Positions 1 to 8,130 of a stretch of DNA of 64,000 nucleotides are shown here, one piece after another. Source of the stretch: Pseudomonas sp. TH41 (GTDB taxonomy: Bacteria; Pseudomonadota; Gammaproteobacteria; Pseudomonadales; Pseudomonadaceae); NCBI RefSeq assembly GCF_016650695.1, contig NZ_JAEKFH010000007.1:124001-188000 (forward strand), in the 5' to 3' direction. The position numbers and the translations under genes were made by a program. The notes under the pieces were generated by a model that was not told where the DNA came from, did not search any database, and saw only the letters and a list, made by a program, of their open reading frames with translations. Numbering within the stretch: the first letter of the stretch is position 1; every line of letters begins with the position of its first letter.

Positions 1-299
1 CGCGCAACGCTCTGATATTCACTGGTGAAGAACTTACGATTCGGTGCCACTTTTCCGCTTTCACGGGGCGGCGCCACACAGGTTTCGCCGGTGGCCGGCA
101 CATAAAAGGCATCAGCCTTGACCCTGAAATCGGCCGGCACTTCGGTCTGCAAGGTAAAGCTCTGCGCTGGCGCAACCACACAACCGCCAGCGGCAAGCGC
201 CAGAGCAATGATTGCCAGTGCGCAAGCCAGTTGTCGGCGTATGAGACGCAACGACCGGCTGTTGTTGAAAACGGATGGTGTCCATCCATGGAGTGCCAT
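1..299 (-). CDS. Exported or lipoprotein-like protein, 3' part outside window
   Basis: The open frame runs off the left edge, so only the first 99 codons are visible. I place the start at the ATG at 297-299 because AGGAG lies about 10 bases upstream. After about 25 polar and basic residues comes a hydrophobic stretch, LAIIALALAAGGC, then VVAPAQSF. This looks like a signal peptide with a possible but non-ideal lipobox (A-G-G before Cys), so the protein is probably exported and may be lipidated. The visible mature part (TEVPADFRVKADAFYVPATG and onward) is not a family I recognise. It is transcribed away from the truncated heme oxygenase gene on its right. Confidence 0.6.
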   Translation of the reverse strand, partial: MALHGWTPSVFNNSRSLRLIRRQLACALAIIALALAAGGCVVAPAQSFTLQTEVPADFRVKADAFYVPATGETCVAPPRESGKVAPNRKFFTSEYQSVA

Positions 300-457
300 C
301 ACCTGATGCTCCTGCCAATTAACTCCGTTGAGAAACGAAGTATTAACAGGGCTATGACCATCTTCCAGAGCTATCTGAAGGCCCCGAAAACGTTTCGGAT
401 CGGACTTACAATCGTCACTGAAACGTCTGACAGCTCCAGCCTTGCACTCGCTGAAAA

Positions 458-925
458 GTGTGCAGAATGTTCATGTCTGACCATGACTGTCTCGAGGGGT
501 GTAGGGACGCTGAACTGACCGCCATCGTCCCGGACCTGCCGGCTCGCTGCCGGGCTGAAGCGGCCAAGGCAGACCTGGCCGACCTGGAAACCGACGTGCC
601 GGCCCCAGTGGCTGGCGCCGTGAAGAACCCGACCCAAGCCGAGGCGCTAGGCTGGCTGTTCGTCTCCGAAGGTTCGAAGCTTGGCGCAGCGTTTTTGATC
701 AAGCGTGCCGTCGGCCTGGGCTTGAGCGAAACCTTTGGCGCCCGCCACCTCGGCGAACCGGCCGGTGGTCGCGCTGATGGCTGGAAAAGCTTCGTCAGAA
801 CTCTCGATGGGCTGGTGCTAAACGCACCGGAAGAAGCCGAGCTGGATAAAGGCGCCATCGATGCGTTCAACCGCTTTACTGTGCTGTTGGAACAGGCTTA
901 CGCCCCCACTCCAGAACTCGCCTGA
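458..925 (+). pseudogene. 5'-truncated biliverdin-producing heme oxygenase (HemO/PigA family)
   Basis: From about codon 17 (base 506) the frame matches Pseudomonas heme oxygenase closely. It has DLADL, EALGWLFVSEGSKLGAA, the distal-helix segment that lies over heme, FGARHL and GWKSF, and it ends where PigA ends. PigA is 198 residues; here the homologous part corresponds to roughly its residue 61 to the C terminus. The first about 60 residues, including the helix with the proximal heme-ligand histidine (the NEPH segment of PigA), are absent in all frames upstream. The 16 codons before the match look unrelated. A GTG at 458 or ATG at 467 or 473 could start a 150-residue product, but it could not bind heme normally. 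I read it as a decaying gene whose 5' end was deleted. Confidence 0.75.
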
Positions 926-940
926 CTGAACGCAATTCCC

Positions 941-1023
941 TGTGGGAGCGAGCCTGCTCGCGATGGTGTGTCAGTTAACTTGGTGTCGACTGACACACCT
1001 TCGCGAGCAAGCTCGCTCCTACA
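941..1023. repeat. REPIN, family A
   Basis: Two inverted copies of the family A palindrome (GGGAGCGAGCCTGCTCGCGA on the left, its reverse complement on the right) flank a short spacer whose halves (TGGTGTGTCAG / CTGACACACC) also pair. The unit sits between the truncated heme oxygenase and the DUF454 gene. It is a typical Pseudomonas doublet of repetitive extragenic palindromes, moved by a RAYT transposase encoded elsewhere. Confidence 0.9.
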
Positions 1024-1046
1024 AGGGGATTTGCCGATTGAGCCCT

Positions 1047-1430
1047 ATGCCTCCAAAACCCACCCGCATCCTCTTTGGTCTGCTGGCCTACGTCAGCCTG
1101 GGCATTGGCCTGATCGCCATTGTCGTGCCGGGCCTGCCGACCACCGAGTTCATCCTGCTGGCCGCCTGGGCCGCGACCAAGAGTTCGCCGCGCTTGAGTG
1201 CCCGGCTGGAAAACCATCGGCTGTTCGGGCCGATCCTCTGCAATTGGCGCAACGGCAAAATCATCGCCCGCCGAGCCAAAGTCAGCGCCACGGTCAGCAT
1301 GCTGCTGTGCGCCACCCTGATGCTGGTGATGTTCGATCACGGCTGGCCGATTTATCTGGCGGTGGCTGGCATGAGTCTGGGCAATCTGTGGATGTGGTCG
1401 CGACCGGAATCGTTGCCGAAATTTTCCTGA
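1047..1430 (+). CDS. DUF454/YbaN-family inner-membrane protein
   Basis: This 127-residue protein begins MPPKPTRILFGLLAYVSLGI. Early on it has the family signature VVPGLPTTEFILLAAW and ends with two more hydrophobic helices (about residues 83-118). DUF454 (E. coli YbaN) proteins are small inner-membrane proteins of unknown function. I chose the ATG at 1047 because the frame further upstream runs through the REPIN and gives repeat-derived sequence. No strong ribosome-binding site is visible. It stands alone: the heme oxygenase remnant is upstream and a chemoreceptor is 180 bases downstream. Confidence 0.85.
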   Translation: MPPKPTRILFGLLAYVSLGIGLIAIVVPGLPTTEFILLAAWAATKSSPRLSARLENHRLFGPILCNWRNGKIIARRAKVSATVSMLLCATLMLVMFDHGWPIYLAVAGMSLGNLWMWSRPESLPKFS

Positions 1431-1609
1431 ATTTCCTGTCCTTTTCAGGGCATTGTCCTGCGCAAACGTTCACCTGTTACCGTTCGTCGGACTCGCGTTC
1501 ATGCAACCTCTGACCACGCCGATGTGCATTGAATGGCGCTGAATGGACTTGGCGAAATGGGTCGCCCCCGACTCACCGCCAACACTTCATTCATTTGCGA
1601 GTTCGCCCT

Positions 1610-3748
1610 ATGTTCGACTCTCTGTCTATCCGCCTGAAAATCGTCCTGCTGTCCGGTCTGTGTTTGCTGGGTGTCATTGCGCTGATTGTTTGCATGAACG
1701 TCTACCAGACCAACCAGAATGATGATCTGGTCAGTGCCTCCAGCAGCAAGATGCTCACCGACAGTGTGCAGGACCTGCTCCAGGCCAAGGCTGCCGAGCA
1801 AGCGGTGCGGGTGCAGAAGACATTTGGCGAAACCCAGACGGTGGTGACCGCGCTGGCCGATCAAATCGGGGACATGCGCAATATGGCCGCCAAGCGCTCT
1901 CTTGAGCCCGGCGCCTTGCGTGAAGAGTTGAACCAGAGCCTGAAATCCGCGTTCGAGCGCAACAGCAAAGTGCTGGGGATCTGGCTGGCGTTCGAACCCA
2001 ATGGCCTGGGCGGCAAGGACAGTGAATTCGTCAATGACGCGCCTCGCCAGTCCAACGAAGCCGGGCGTTTTGCCACGTACTGGAGCCGCGCCGGTGGGGA
2101 GGCGCTCAACACCATCATGGTCGAAGAGGACATGACCAAGACCACCCTGAACCTCAGCGGCACACCGTACAACGTCTGGTACACCTGCCCTCGGGACAGC
2201 AAGCGTACCTGCCTGCTCGACCCATACGCCGATACCGTCGGTGGCAAAGAAGTGTTGATGACCACCATTTCCGTACCGCTGCTGGTGGATGGCAAGTCCA
2301 TCGGCGTGGTCGGTGTCGACATCGCCCTCGACGCCCTTCAGGCAGCGGCTGTCAACTCCCAGCGTGACCTGTTCAATAGCGCCGGGCACATGTTGATCGT
2401 CTCCGGTACTGGCGTAATGGCTGCCTACAGCGTCGACGCTGCCAAAGTGGGCAAAAGCATCGGCGACACCCTTGGCTCGGAAGGCAAAGACATCCTGCAG
2501 TTGCTCGGCAATGGCGCACCAAAAATTCTCCAACAAGGCGACCTGATCCGCGCGGTGTACCCGGTCAGCCCGATTCCCGACGCCAAGGCCTGGGGCGTGG
2601 TAATCGACCTGCCGAAACAAGTGTTGCTGGCCGATTCGGTGAAGCTGCAAGCGGTACTCGATGACGCTCAGCAAAGCGGCACGATCAAAGCGCTGGGTGT
2701 GGCGATCATTGCCGGTCTGATCGGCTTGCTGCTGATCTGGCTCACCGCTTCGGGCGTGACCCGGCCGATCAACAGCGTCGCCGAGATGCTCAAAGCGATT
2801 GCCAGCGGCGACGGTGACCTGACTCAGCGCCTGCACTACAGCAAGAAAGACGAACTGGGCGAACTGGTCAGTTGGTTCAACCGCTTCCTCGACAAGCTGC
2901 AACCGACCATCGCGCAGATCAAACAAAGCATCACCGACGCTCGCGGTACGGCTGACCAGTCTTCGGAAATCGCCCGCCAGACCAGCGAAGGCATGCAGGT
3001 GCAGTTCCGCGAAATCGACCAGGTCGCCACCGCGTCCAATGAAATGAGCGCCACCGCCCACGACGTCGCCAACAGCGCCTCGAACGCGGCCAATGCCGCC
3101 AAAGGGGCCGACCAGTCGGCCCGCGACGGCATGTCGATCATCGAGCGCAGTACCCGCGACATCAATCAACTGGCCGACGAAGTCAGCAAAGCAGTGACCG
3201 AAGTGGAAGCGTTGGCGGTCAACAGTGAGCAGATCGGTTCGGTACTGGAAGTGATCCGCAGCATCGCCGAGCAAACCAACTTGCTGGCGCTCAACGCCGC
3301 GATTGAAGCGGCCCGTGCCGGCGAGAGCGGTCGCGGGTTTGCGGTGGTCGCTGACGAAGTGCGCAACCTGGCCAAACGGACCCAGGACTCAGTGGAAGAA
3401 ATCCGCATCGTGATCGAACGCATCCAGACCGGCACGCGCGGCGTGGTCGCGACCATGCATTCGAGCCAGACACAGGCTCACAGCAACGCCGGACAGATTC
3501 AACAAGCGGTCCAGGCCCTTGGCAAAATCAGTGACGCGGTCACCGTGATCAGTGACATGAACCTGCAAATCGCCAGCGCCGCCGAACAGCAAAGCGCCGT
3601 GGCCGAAGAGGTCAACCGCAATGTGTCGGCGATCCGTAGCGTCACCGAAACCCTGACCGGCCAGGCCACTGAATCGGCGCAGATCAGCAGCAAGCTGAAT
3701 TCCCTGACGACTCACCAGATGAAGTTGATGGATCAGTTCCGGGTGTAA
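1610..3748 (+). CDS. Methyl-accepting chemotaxis protein with periplasmic dCache domain
   Basis: The 712-residue receptor has the classical layout: a first membrane helix (about residues 11-30), a long periplasmic dCache/PDC domain (about 35-355), a second helix (IIAGLIGLLLIWLTASG), a HAMP domain, and a cytoplasmic signalling domain with the hairpin tip EQTNLLALNAAIEAARAGE. It would relay ligand binding to CheA/CheW. In the distal pocket the segment WYTCP followed by LLDPYAD sits where amino-acid and amine receptors bind their ligand, but I cannot name the ligand. Size and N terminus recall the histamine/polyamine receptor TlpQ of P. aeruginosa; this is only a suggestion. The start is the ATG at 1610, before the first helix; an upstream in-frame ATG at 1529 would add 27 unlikely residues. 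Confidence 0.9.
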   Translation: MFDSLSIRLKIVLLSGLCLLGVIALIVCMNVYQTNQNDDLVSASSSKMLTDSVQDLLQAKAAEQAVRVQKTFGETQTVVTALADQIGDMRNMAAKRSLEPGALREELNQSLKSAFERNSKVLGIWLAFEPNGLGGKDSEFVNDAPRQSNEAGRFATYWSRAGGEALNTIMVEEDMTKTTLNLSGTPYNVWYTCPRDSKRTCLLDPYADTVGGKEVLMTTISVPLLVDGKSIGVVGVDIALDALQAAAVNSQRDLFNSAGHMLIVSGTGVMAAYSVDAAKVGKSIGDTLGSEGKDILQLLGNGAPKILQQGDLIRAVYPVSPIPDAKAWGVVIDLPKQVLLADSVKLQAVLDDAQQSGTIKALGVAIIAGLIGLLLIWLTASGVTRPINSVAEMLKAIASGDGDLTQRLHYSKKDELGELVSWFNRFLDKLQPTIAQIKQSITDARGTADQSSEIARQTSEGMQVQFREIDQVATASNEMSATAHDVANSASNAANAAKGADQSARDGMSIIERSTRDINQLADEVSKAVTEVEALAVNSEQIGSVLEVIRSIAEQTNLLALNAAIEAARAGESGRGFAVVADEVRNLAKRTQDSVEEIRIVIERIQTGTRGVVATMHSSQTQAHSNAGQIQQAVQALGKISDAVTVISDMNLQIASAAEQQSAVAEEVNRNVSAIRSVTETLTGQATESAQISSKLNSLTTHQMKLMDQFRV

Positions 3749-3768
3749 AGAACCCACCATGGCCCCCT

Positions 3769-3856
3769 TGTAGGAGCGAGCTTGCTCGCGATGGTGTGTC
3801 AGCTAACTTGGCGCCGACTGACACACCTTCGCGAGCAAGCTCGCTCCTACAGGGGG
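3769..3856. repeat. REPIN, family A
   Basis: Inverted pair of family A palindromes (TAGGAGCGAGCTTGCTCGCG and its complement) with the same type of spacer as at 941 (TGGTGTGTCAG ... CTGACACACC). It lies just past the chemoreceptor stop codon, in the gap before the CoA-transferase gene. Confidence 0.92.
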
Positions 3857-3917
3857 GATTTCATTCGGGCGACATGTTTTTGAACTATGATCGGGCTCTC
3901 ATTCCGGAGGGCCTTCG

Positions 3918-5249
3918 ATGACTGGTTTACTCACGTCCATTCAAGCCGCACTCGGCTTGCCCCAACCCCCGATTCCTTTCACGTCGAGTGGCGCCCTGCC
4001 TTCGGCGTTTGCCGTTACCGACCTGGCATGCGCCAGTATTGGCGCTGCCGGTCAGGCGGTCAGTGAATGGCTGCAGCAACACACCGGTCGCCTGCCCGCC
4101 CTTGAAGTCGACCGTCGACTCGCCTCGTTCTGGTTCGCAACGTCGATCCGTCCCGTCGGCTGGAGCATTCCACCGCTGTGGGATCCGGTCGCGGGTGATT
4201 ACGCGACCAAGGATGGTTGGATCCGCCTGCACACCAACGCGCCACATCACCGTGCGGCGGCCGAAAGCGTACTCGGCGCCTGTGCCGACCGTGCAGCGAT
4301 GGCCAACAAGGTCGCGCAATGGGCGAAAAGTGATCTGGAACAGGCGGTGGTGAATGCCGGTGGTTGCGCCGCCGAAATGCGCAGCTGGGCGCAATGGCAG
4401 GCGCACCCTCAGGGCCAGGCCGTGAACGCCGAACCGCTTATTCAGTTCAGCAATGGTAGCGGTCAAAACGTGAAAGCGTGGCAAGGGTCCGTGGCGCAAC
4501 CGCTGGCCGGGATCAAGGTGCTGGACCTCACGCGCGTTCTCGCCGGGCCTATTGCCAGTCGTTTTCTCGCTGGCCTCGGCGCCGACGTGCTGCGTATCGA
4601 CCCGCCGGCCTGGAACGAGCCGGGCGTGGTGCCGGAAGTCACTCTGGGCAAACGCTGTGCCCGGCTGGACCTGCACGACAAGAGCGATCGAGCCGTCTTC
4701 GAAAACCTGCTCAAGAACGCCGATATCCTGCTTCATGGTTACCGTGCCGATGCGTTGGAGCGCTTGGGTTACGGTGTTGCCGAGCGTCAGAAATGGGCAC
4801 CGGGCCTGATTGATGTGTGCCTCAACGCCTATGGCTGGAGCGGTCCCTGGCAGAATCGTCGGGGGTTCGACAGCCTGGTGCAGATGAGCAGCGGGATTGC
4901 CGAGGCGGGCATGCAGTGGAAGAAAGCGGACAAGCCGACGCCGTTGCCGGTGCAGGCACTGGATCATGCAACCGGGTATTTGATGGCGGCTGCGGCGATC
5001 AAGTTATTGGGACGAGGTGGGTCGGCAAGGTTGTCGTTGGCGCGAACGGCGAAGTTGCTGATTGAACAGGGACCGGGGACCCATGAGCCGTTGCGGGCGG
5101 AGGATGAGAATGATCAGGGGATGTTGGTTGAACAGACGCCTTGGGGGGCGGCGCATCGACTGCAGGTGCCATTGAAAATCACCGGCACGCCGCTGCAGTG
5201 GGCGCTTCCGGCTTCGGAACTGGGTTCCCATCGCCCGCAGTGGTGGTGA
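3918..5249 (+). CDS. Class III CoA-transferase-like protein (CaiB/BaiF family)
   Basis: The protein is 443 residues, preceded by a good ribosome-binding site (GGAGG). Family III enzymes move CoA between carboxylic acids through an aspartyl-CoA thioester. The motif normally near the N terminus of these enzymes (PLAGIKVLDLTRVLAGP, then LGADVLRIDPP) appears only at about residue 195. It is followed by ADILLHGYRADALERLG and GFDSLVQMSSGIA, where the Asp is a candidate for the catalytic residue. The first 190 residues contain YATKDGWIRLHTN, which resembles a downstream part of ordinary family members, so the segment order looks permuted or duplicated. The substrate is unknown and no neighbour suggests one. 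It is flanked by REPINs and seems to be a single-gene unit. Confidence 0.8.
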   Translation: MTGLLTSIQAALGLPQPPIPFTSSGALPSAFAVTDLACASIGAAGQAVSEWLQQHTGRLPALEVDRRLASFWFATSIRPVGWSIPPLWDPVAGDYATKDGWIRLHTNAPHHRAAAESVLGACADRAAMANKVAQWAKSDLEQAVVNAGGCAAEMRSWAQWQAHPQGQAVNAEPLIQFSNGSGQNVKAWQGSVAQPLAGIKVLDLTRVLAGPIASRFLAGLGADVLRIDPPAWNEPGVVPEVTLGKRCARLDLHDKSDRAVFENLLKNADILLHGYRADALERLGYGVAERQKWAPGLIDVCLNAYGWSGPWQNRRGFDSLVQMSSGIAEAGMQWKKADKPTPLPVQALDHATGYLMAAAAIKLLGRGGSARLSLARTAKLLIEQGPGTHEPLRAEDENDQGMLVEQTPWGAAHRLQVPLKITGTPLQWALPASELGSHRPQWW

Positions 5250-5260
5250 CTATCAGATAG

Positions 5261-5347
5261 CCTTCGCGAGCAAGCCCGCTCCCACATTTGACCTCATTCC
5301 ATCAGGACAACTCGGTCAAATGTGGGAGCGGGCTTGCTCGCGAAGAG
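5261..5347. repeat. REPIN, family A (GC variant)
   Basis: Inverted pair CTTCGCGAGCAAGCCCGCTC / GAGCGGGCTTGCTCGCGAAG, with pairing spacer ends (CATTTGACC / GGTCAAATG). It lies between the convergent CoA-transferase and alkA genes and may act as their shared 3' hairpin. Confidence 0.9.
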
Positions 5348-5379
5348 GCCATAATATTCAACATCCTGCTTGGATCAGT

Positions 5380-6243
5380 TCAGTCAGTCCGGCTCAGCGA
5401 TGTCCAAAGCAGCTGCGCCGCATACCCTCGATAAGGTCTCCAGATTTCAGCCCGCTGCAACAACGCCCGCGCAGTGACCGGCCCACCCTCCAGCGCCGCC
5501 AACGCATTGATCAACCCCACATCCCCACTCGGAAACGCATCCATCTCCCGCAACTGCCGCAGTGCAATGTACTGCGCCGTCCAGTCACCAATCCCGTGCA
5601 ACGCCAACAACCGCGCCACACCACCCGCCCGAGCCGGCTCAAGCAACACAGGATCATCCAGCAACGCCTGAGCCACGCCAGACAATGTCCGGCCACGGCT
5701 TTTCGGCATTCCCAACGTCGCCAGATCGGCTTGCGCCAAAACGCCAGCCTCAGGAAACACGTAAGCCACACCGGGCAACGAAGACGATAAATGCTGCCCA
5801 TACTGCTCCACCAGTTTCCCCGCCAACTTAATCGCCGCGCCCACCGTAATCTGCTGCCCCAGCACCGCACGGATCGCCAACTCCAGCCCGTCCCAAGCCC
5901 CCGGCACTCGCAACCCCGGATGTTCGGCAATCAGCCGCGCCATCAACGAATCAACCGCTAACGGCCGATGAATCGCTGCCAGATCAGCATCCAGATCAAA
6001 CATCCGCCGCAGTCGCGCAACAATCTGCGGTATCGCCGCGCTATCTGGAAAATCCAGCATGACTTCCAGCGCGTCCACCTGTGCAGGCTTGATCGAAAAC
6101 GTGCCTTGAACACCGTTCAACCCGATGCTGCGCGAGTAAACGCCATCGACCACCGTTTCCATTCCAGCCACGGCCCGCGCCGACAAAAAACCCAGCATCG
6201 CCGGCCAGTCATAAGGCGCCTGGTGCTCCAGCAACAACCTCAC
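5380..6243 (-). CDS. alkA: DNA-3-methyladenine glycosylase II
   Basis: This 287-residue enzyme removes alkylated bases from DNA as the first step of base-excision repair. It has an AlkA-type N-terminal domain and a helix-hairpin-helix/GPD core: the hairpin is LLALHGIGDWTAQY and the catalytic aspartate is the Asp in FPSGDVGL, about residue 241. The start codon is a GTG that overlaps the stop codon of the upstream antiporter gene by four bases (GTGA), so the two genes are translationally coupled. No methylated-DNA regulator gene (ada) is adjacent. The pairing with an amino-acid antiporter has no obvious functional logic. Confidence 0.88.
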   Translation of the reverse strand: MRLLLEHQAPYDWPAMLGFLSARAVAGMETVVDGVYSRSIGLNGVQGTFSIKPAQVDALEVMLDFPDSAAIPQIVARLRRMFDLDADLAAIHRPLAVDSLMARLIAEHPGLRVPGAWDGLELAIRAVLGQQITVGAAIKLAGKLVEQYGQHLSSSLPGVAYVFPEAGVLAQADLATLGMPKSRGRTLSGVAQALLDDPVLLEPARAGGVARLLALHGIGDWTAQYIALRQLREMDAFPSGDVGLINALAALEGGPVTARALLQRAEIWRPYRGYAAQLLWTSLSRTD

Positions 6244-7667
6244 AACGACAGCAAGCCGCTGTACAACCCATACGCTGCCAACCCGGCACCGGTCATCACA
6301 CAGGTAAAAATCCCCTTCTCGAAATGAGTGAACAAGGGCTCGCCCTGCTCATGCTTGGCCTTGGCAAACAGAATCACCCCCGGCGCATACAGCAACGCCG
6401 ACAGCAGCAAATACTTCACCCCACCGGCGTACAACAACCACACCGCGTAACACAGGGCGATGCCGCCGATCATCAAGTCTTTGGTCCGTTCGGCCGAAGC
6501 GTGTTCGTAGGTTTCGCCGCGTCCGCTCAACAGCACCGCATAGGCCGCCGACCACAAGTAAGGCACCAGGATCATCGATGAAGCGAGATAGATCAGGCTG
6601 GTATACGTACCGGCGGAAAACAGCGTGATCAGCAGGAAAATCTGGATCATCACATTGGTCAGCCACAGCGCGTTCACCGGCACATGGTTGGCGTTTTCCT
6701 TCTTCAGGAAGGCCGGCATGGTCTTGTCCTTGGCGGTGGCGAAGAGGATTTCGGCGCAGAGCAGTGCCCACGACAACAAGGCACCGAGCAGCGAAATCGC
6801 CAGGCCGACACTGATCAGCAGCGCGCCCCAAGGGCCGACGATATGTTCCAGCACCGCCGCCAGAGAAGGGTTTTGCAGTTTCGCCAACTCGGGTTGGCTC
6901 ATGATCCCGAGGGACAACACGTTCACCAGCACCAGCAACGCCAGCACGCCGAGAAAACCGATGACCGTCGCCCGTCCGACATCGGAACGCTTCTGCGCCC
7001 GTGCCGAATACACACTGGCGCCTTCGATGCCGATGAACACGAACACCGTCACCAACATCATGTTGCGCACTTGATCCATCACCCCGCCGAAATTCGGGTT
7101 GCTACGGCCCCAGATGTCCCGGGTGAAGATATCGGCCTTGAACGCTACGGCCGCGATGACGATGAACATGATCAGCGGGATGATCTTGGCCACGGTCGTC
7201 AGTTGATTGATGAACGCCGCCTCCTTGATCCCGCGCATCACCAGAAAATGCACGGCCCACAGCAACACCGACGCGCAGCCAATGGCGATCGGCGTGTTGC
7301 CGTGACCAAAAACCGGAAAGAAGTAGCCGAGGGTACTGAACAGCAGGACAAAATACCCGACGTTGCCCAGCCAGGCGCTGATCCAGTAACCCCAGGCGGA
7401 TGAAAATCCCATGTAGTCGCCAAACCCGGCCTTGGCGTAGGCATACACCCCAGAGTCCAGTTCGGGTTTGCGATTGGCCAACGTCTGAAAGACAAAGGCC
7501 AGGGTCAGCATCCCCACCGCCGTGATAGCCCACCCGATCAATACCGCCCCGACATCGGCTTGAGCGGCCATGTTCTGCGGCAGGGAGAAAATCCCGCCCC
7601 CAATCATCGATCCCACCACCAGGGCGATCAGCGCGCTCAGGCGAAGCTTCTGCGTCGGTTGCGACAT
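6240..7667 (-). CDS. Basic amino acid antiporter, arcD paralogue
   Basis: The 475-residue protein belongs to the APC superfamily, basic amino acid/polyamine antiporter group, with about 12-13 membrane helices and the signature LVVGSMIGGGIFSLPQNMAA. It is nearly collinear with the arcD product encoded divergently at 8131, differing mainly at the ends and in scattered positions, so the pair probably arose by duplication. The likely activity is arginine/ornithine exchange. I start at the ATG at 7667, where GGAG lies about 9 bases upstream and the N terminus matches ArcD; a longer frame to 7730 has no such support. It overlaps alkA by four bases. Its upstream region is shared with the Anr-controlled arcD promoter. 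Confidence 0.88.
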   Translation of the reverse strand: MSQPTQKLRLSALIALVVGSMIGGGIFSLPQNMAAQADVGAVLIGWAITAVGMLTLAFVFQTLANRKPELDSGVYAYAKAGFGDYMGFSSAWGYWISAWLGNVGYFVLLFSTLGYFFPVFGHGNTPIAIGCASVLLWAVHFLVMRGIKEAAFINQLTTVAKIIPLIMFIVIAAVAFKADIFTRDIWGRSNPNFGGVMDQVRNMMLVTVFVFIGIEGASVYSARAQKRSDVGRATVIGFLGVLALLVLVNVLSLGIMSQPELAKLQNPSLAAVLEHIVGPWGALLISVGLAISLLGALLSWALLCAEILFATAKDKTMPAFLKKENANHVPVNALWLTNVMIQIFLLITLFSAGTYTSLIYLASSMILVPYLWSAAYAVLLSGRGETYEHASAERTKDLMIGGIALCYAVWLLYAGGVKYLLLSALLYAPGVILFAKAKHEQGEPLFTHFEKGIFTCVMTGAGLAAYGLYSGLLSL

Positions 7668-8130
7668 TCCTGCGTCTCCACTTTTGTTCCCGATGCGGTC
7701 GGGGGTCGACCACGACCGTGAAACCGTCACAGTGTTGGTTTGAACTAAATAGATACAGCGTAATAACGTTTATTAGATAACGCCAAATCACATCGATTAT
7801 TTATAACTGATCAATCTATAAACACCATGGCAAAGAGCGGTTTGGTGGGTCGATCCTAATTAATCGATACTGAACTGAAAACAAGCGTCAAAAATTTGCG
7901 GAAACGTAAAAACGAACTAGTTTAAAAACTCCAAGTGATACGCATTATTTTTACTTATTGTGGCCGATGCCTCTGGAAAGGGCTTTTCCGGCAATATTTT
8001 TATGACCGGTGAAAGGTTCGCAAGCCTTTAATTAACAAAGGAATGTACCCATGCACTGATCTAAGTCAGCTGATTGAACTGTTAACAGAATTAATCTGTT
8101 GTCTCTTTTCTCCTGCATTGGAGTCATGCA
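7668..8130. other. Divergent AT-rich control region between the two arcD-type genes
   Basis: No gene is present in these 463 bases. The stretch is much more AT-rich than its surroundings. It holds the Anr-type promoter of arcD at its right end, listed separately. A second, weaker dyad, TTGATCAGTTATAA on the minus strand (7801-7814), has a perfect left Anr half-site and only a partial right half; it might serve the leftward gene but no convincing -10 follows. ArgR sites are expected for an arc operon, but I could not pick them out by eye. Confidence 0.5.
8056..8097 (+). promoter_or_regulatory. Anr/FNR-type box and -10 element for arcDABC
   Basis: CTGATCTAAGTCAG at 8056-8069 matches the Anr consensus TTGAT-N4-ATCAA at 7 of 10 fixed positions and is a good dyad. 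Its centre is 8062.5. A plausible -10, TAATCT, lies at 8092-8097, which puts the start near 8104, so the box is centred at about -41.5. That is the class II position used by Anr at the P. aeruginosa arc promoter. Induction under oxygen limitation is therefore expected. Confidence 0.7.

Noticed and set aside
112..318. 68-codon minus-strand frame at the left end
   Set aside because: Overlaps the better-supported exported-protein frame (start 299, with ribosome-binding site and signal peptide) in another phase.
1499..3274. 591-codon antisense frame across the first chemoreceptor
   Set aside because: Shadow of the receptor gene; no homology, no ribosome-binding site.
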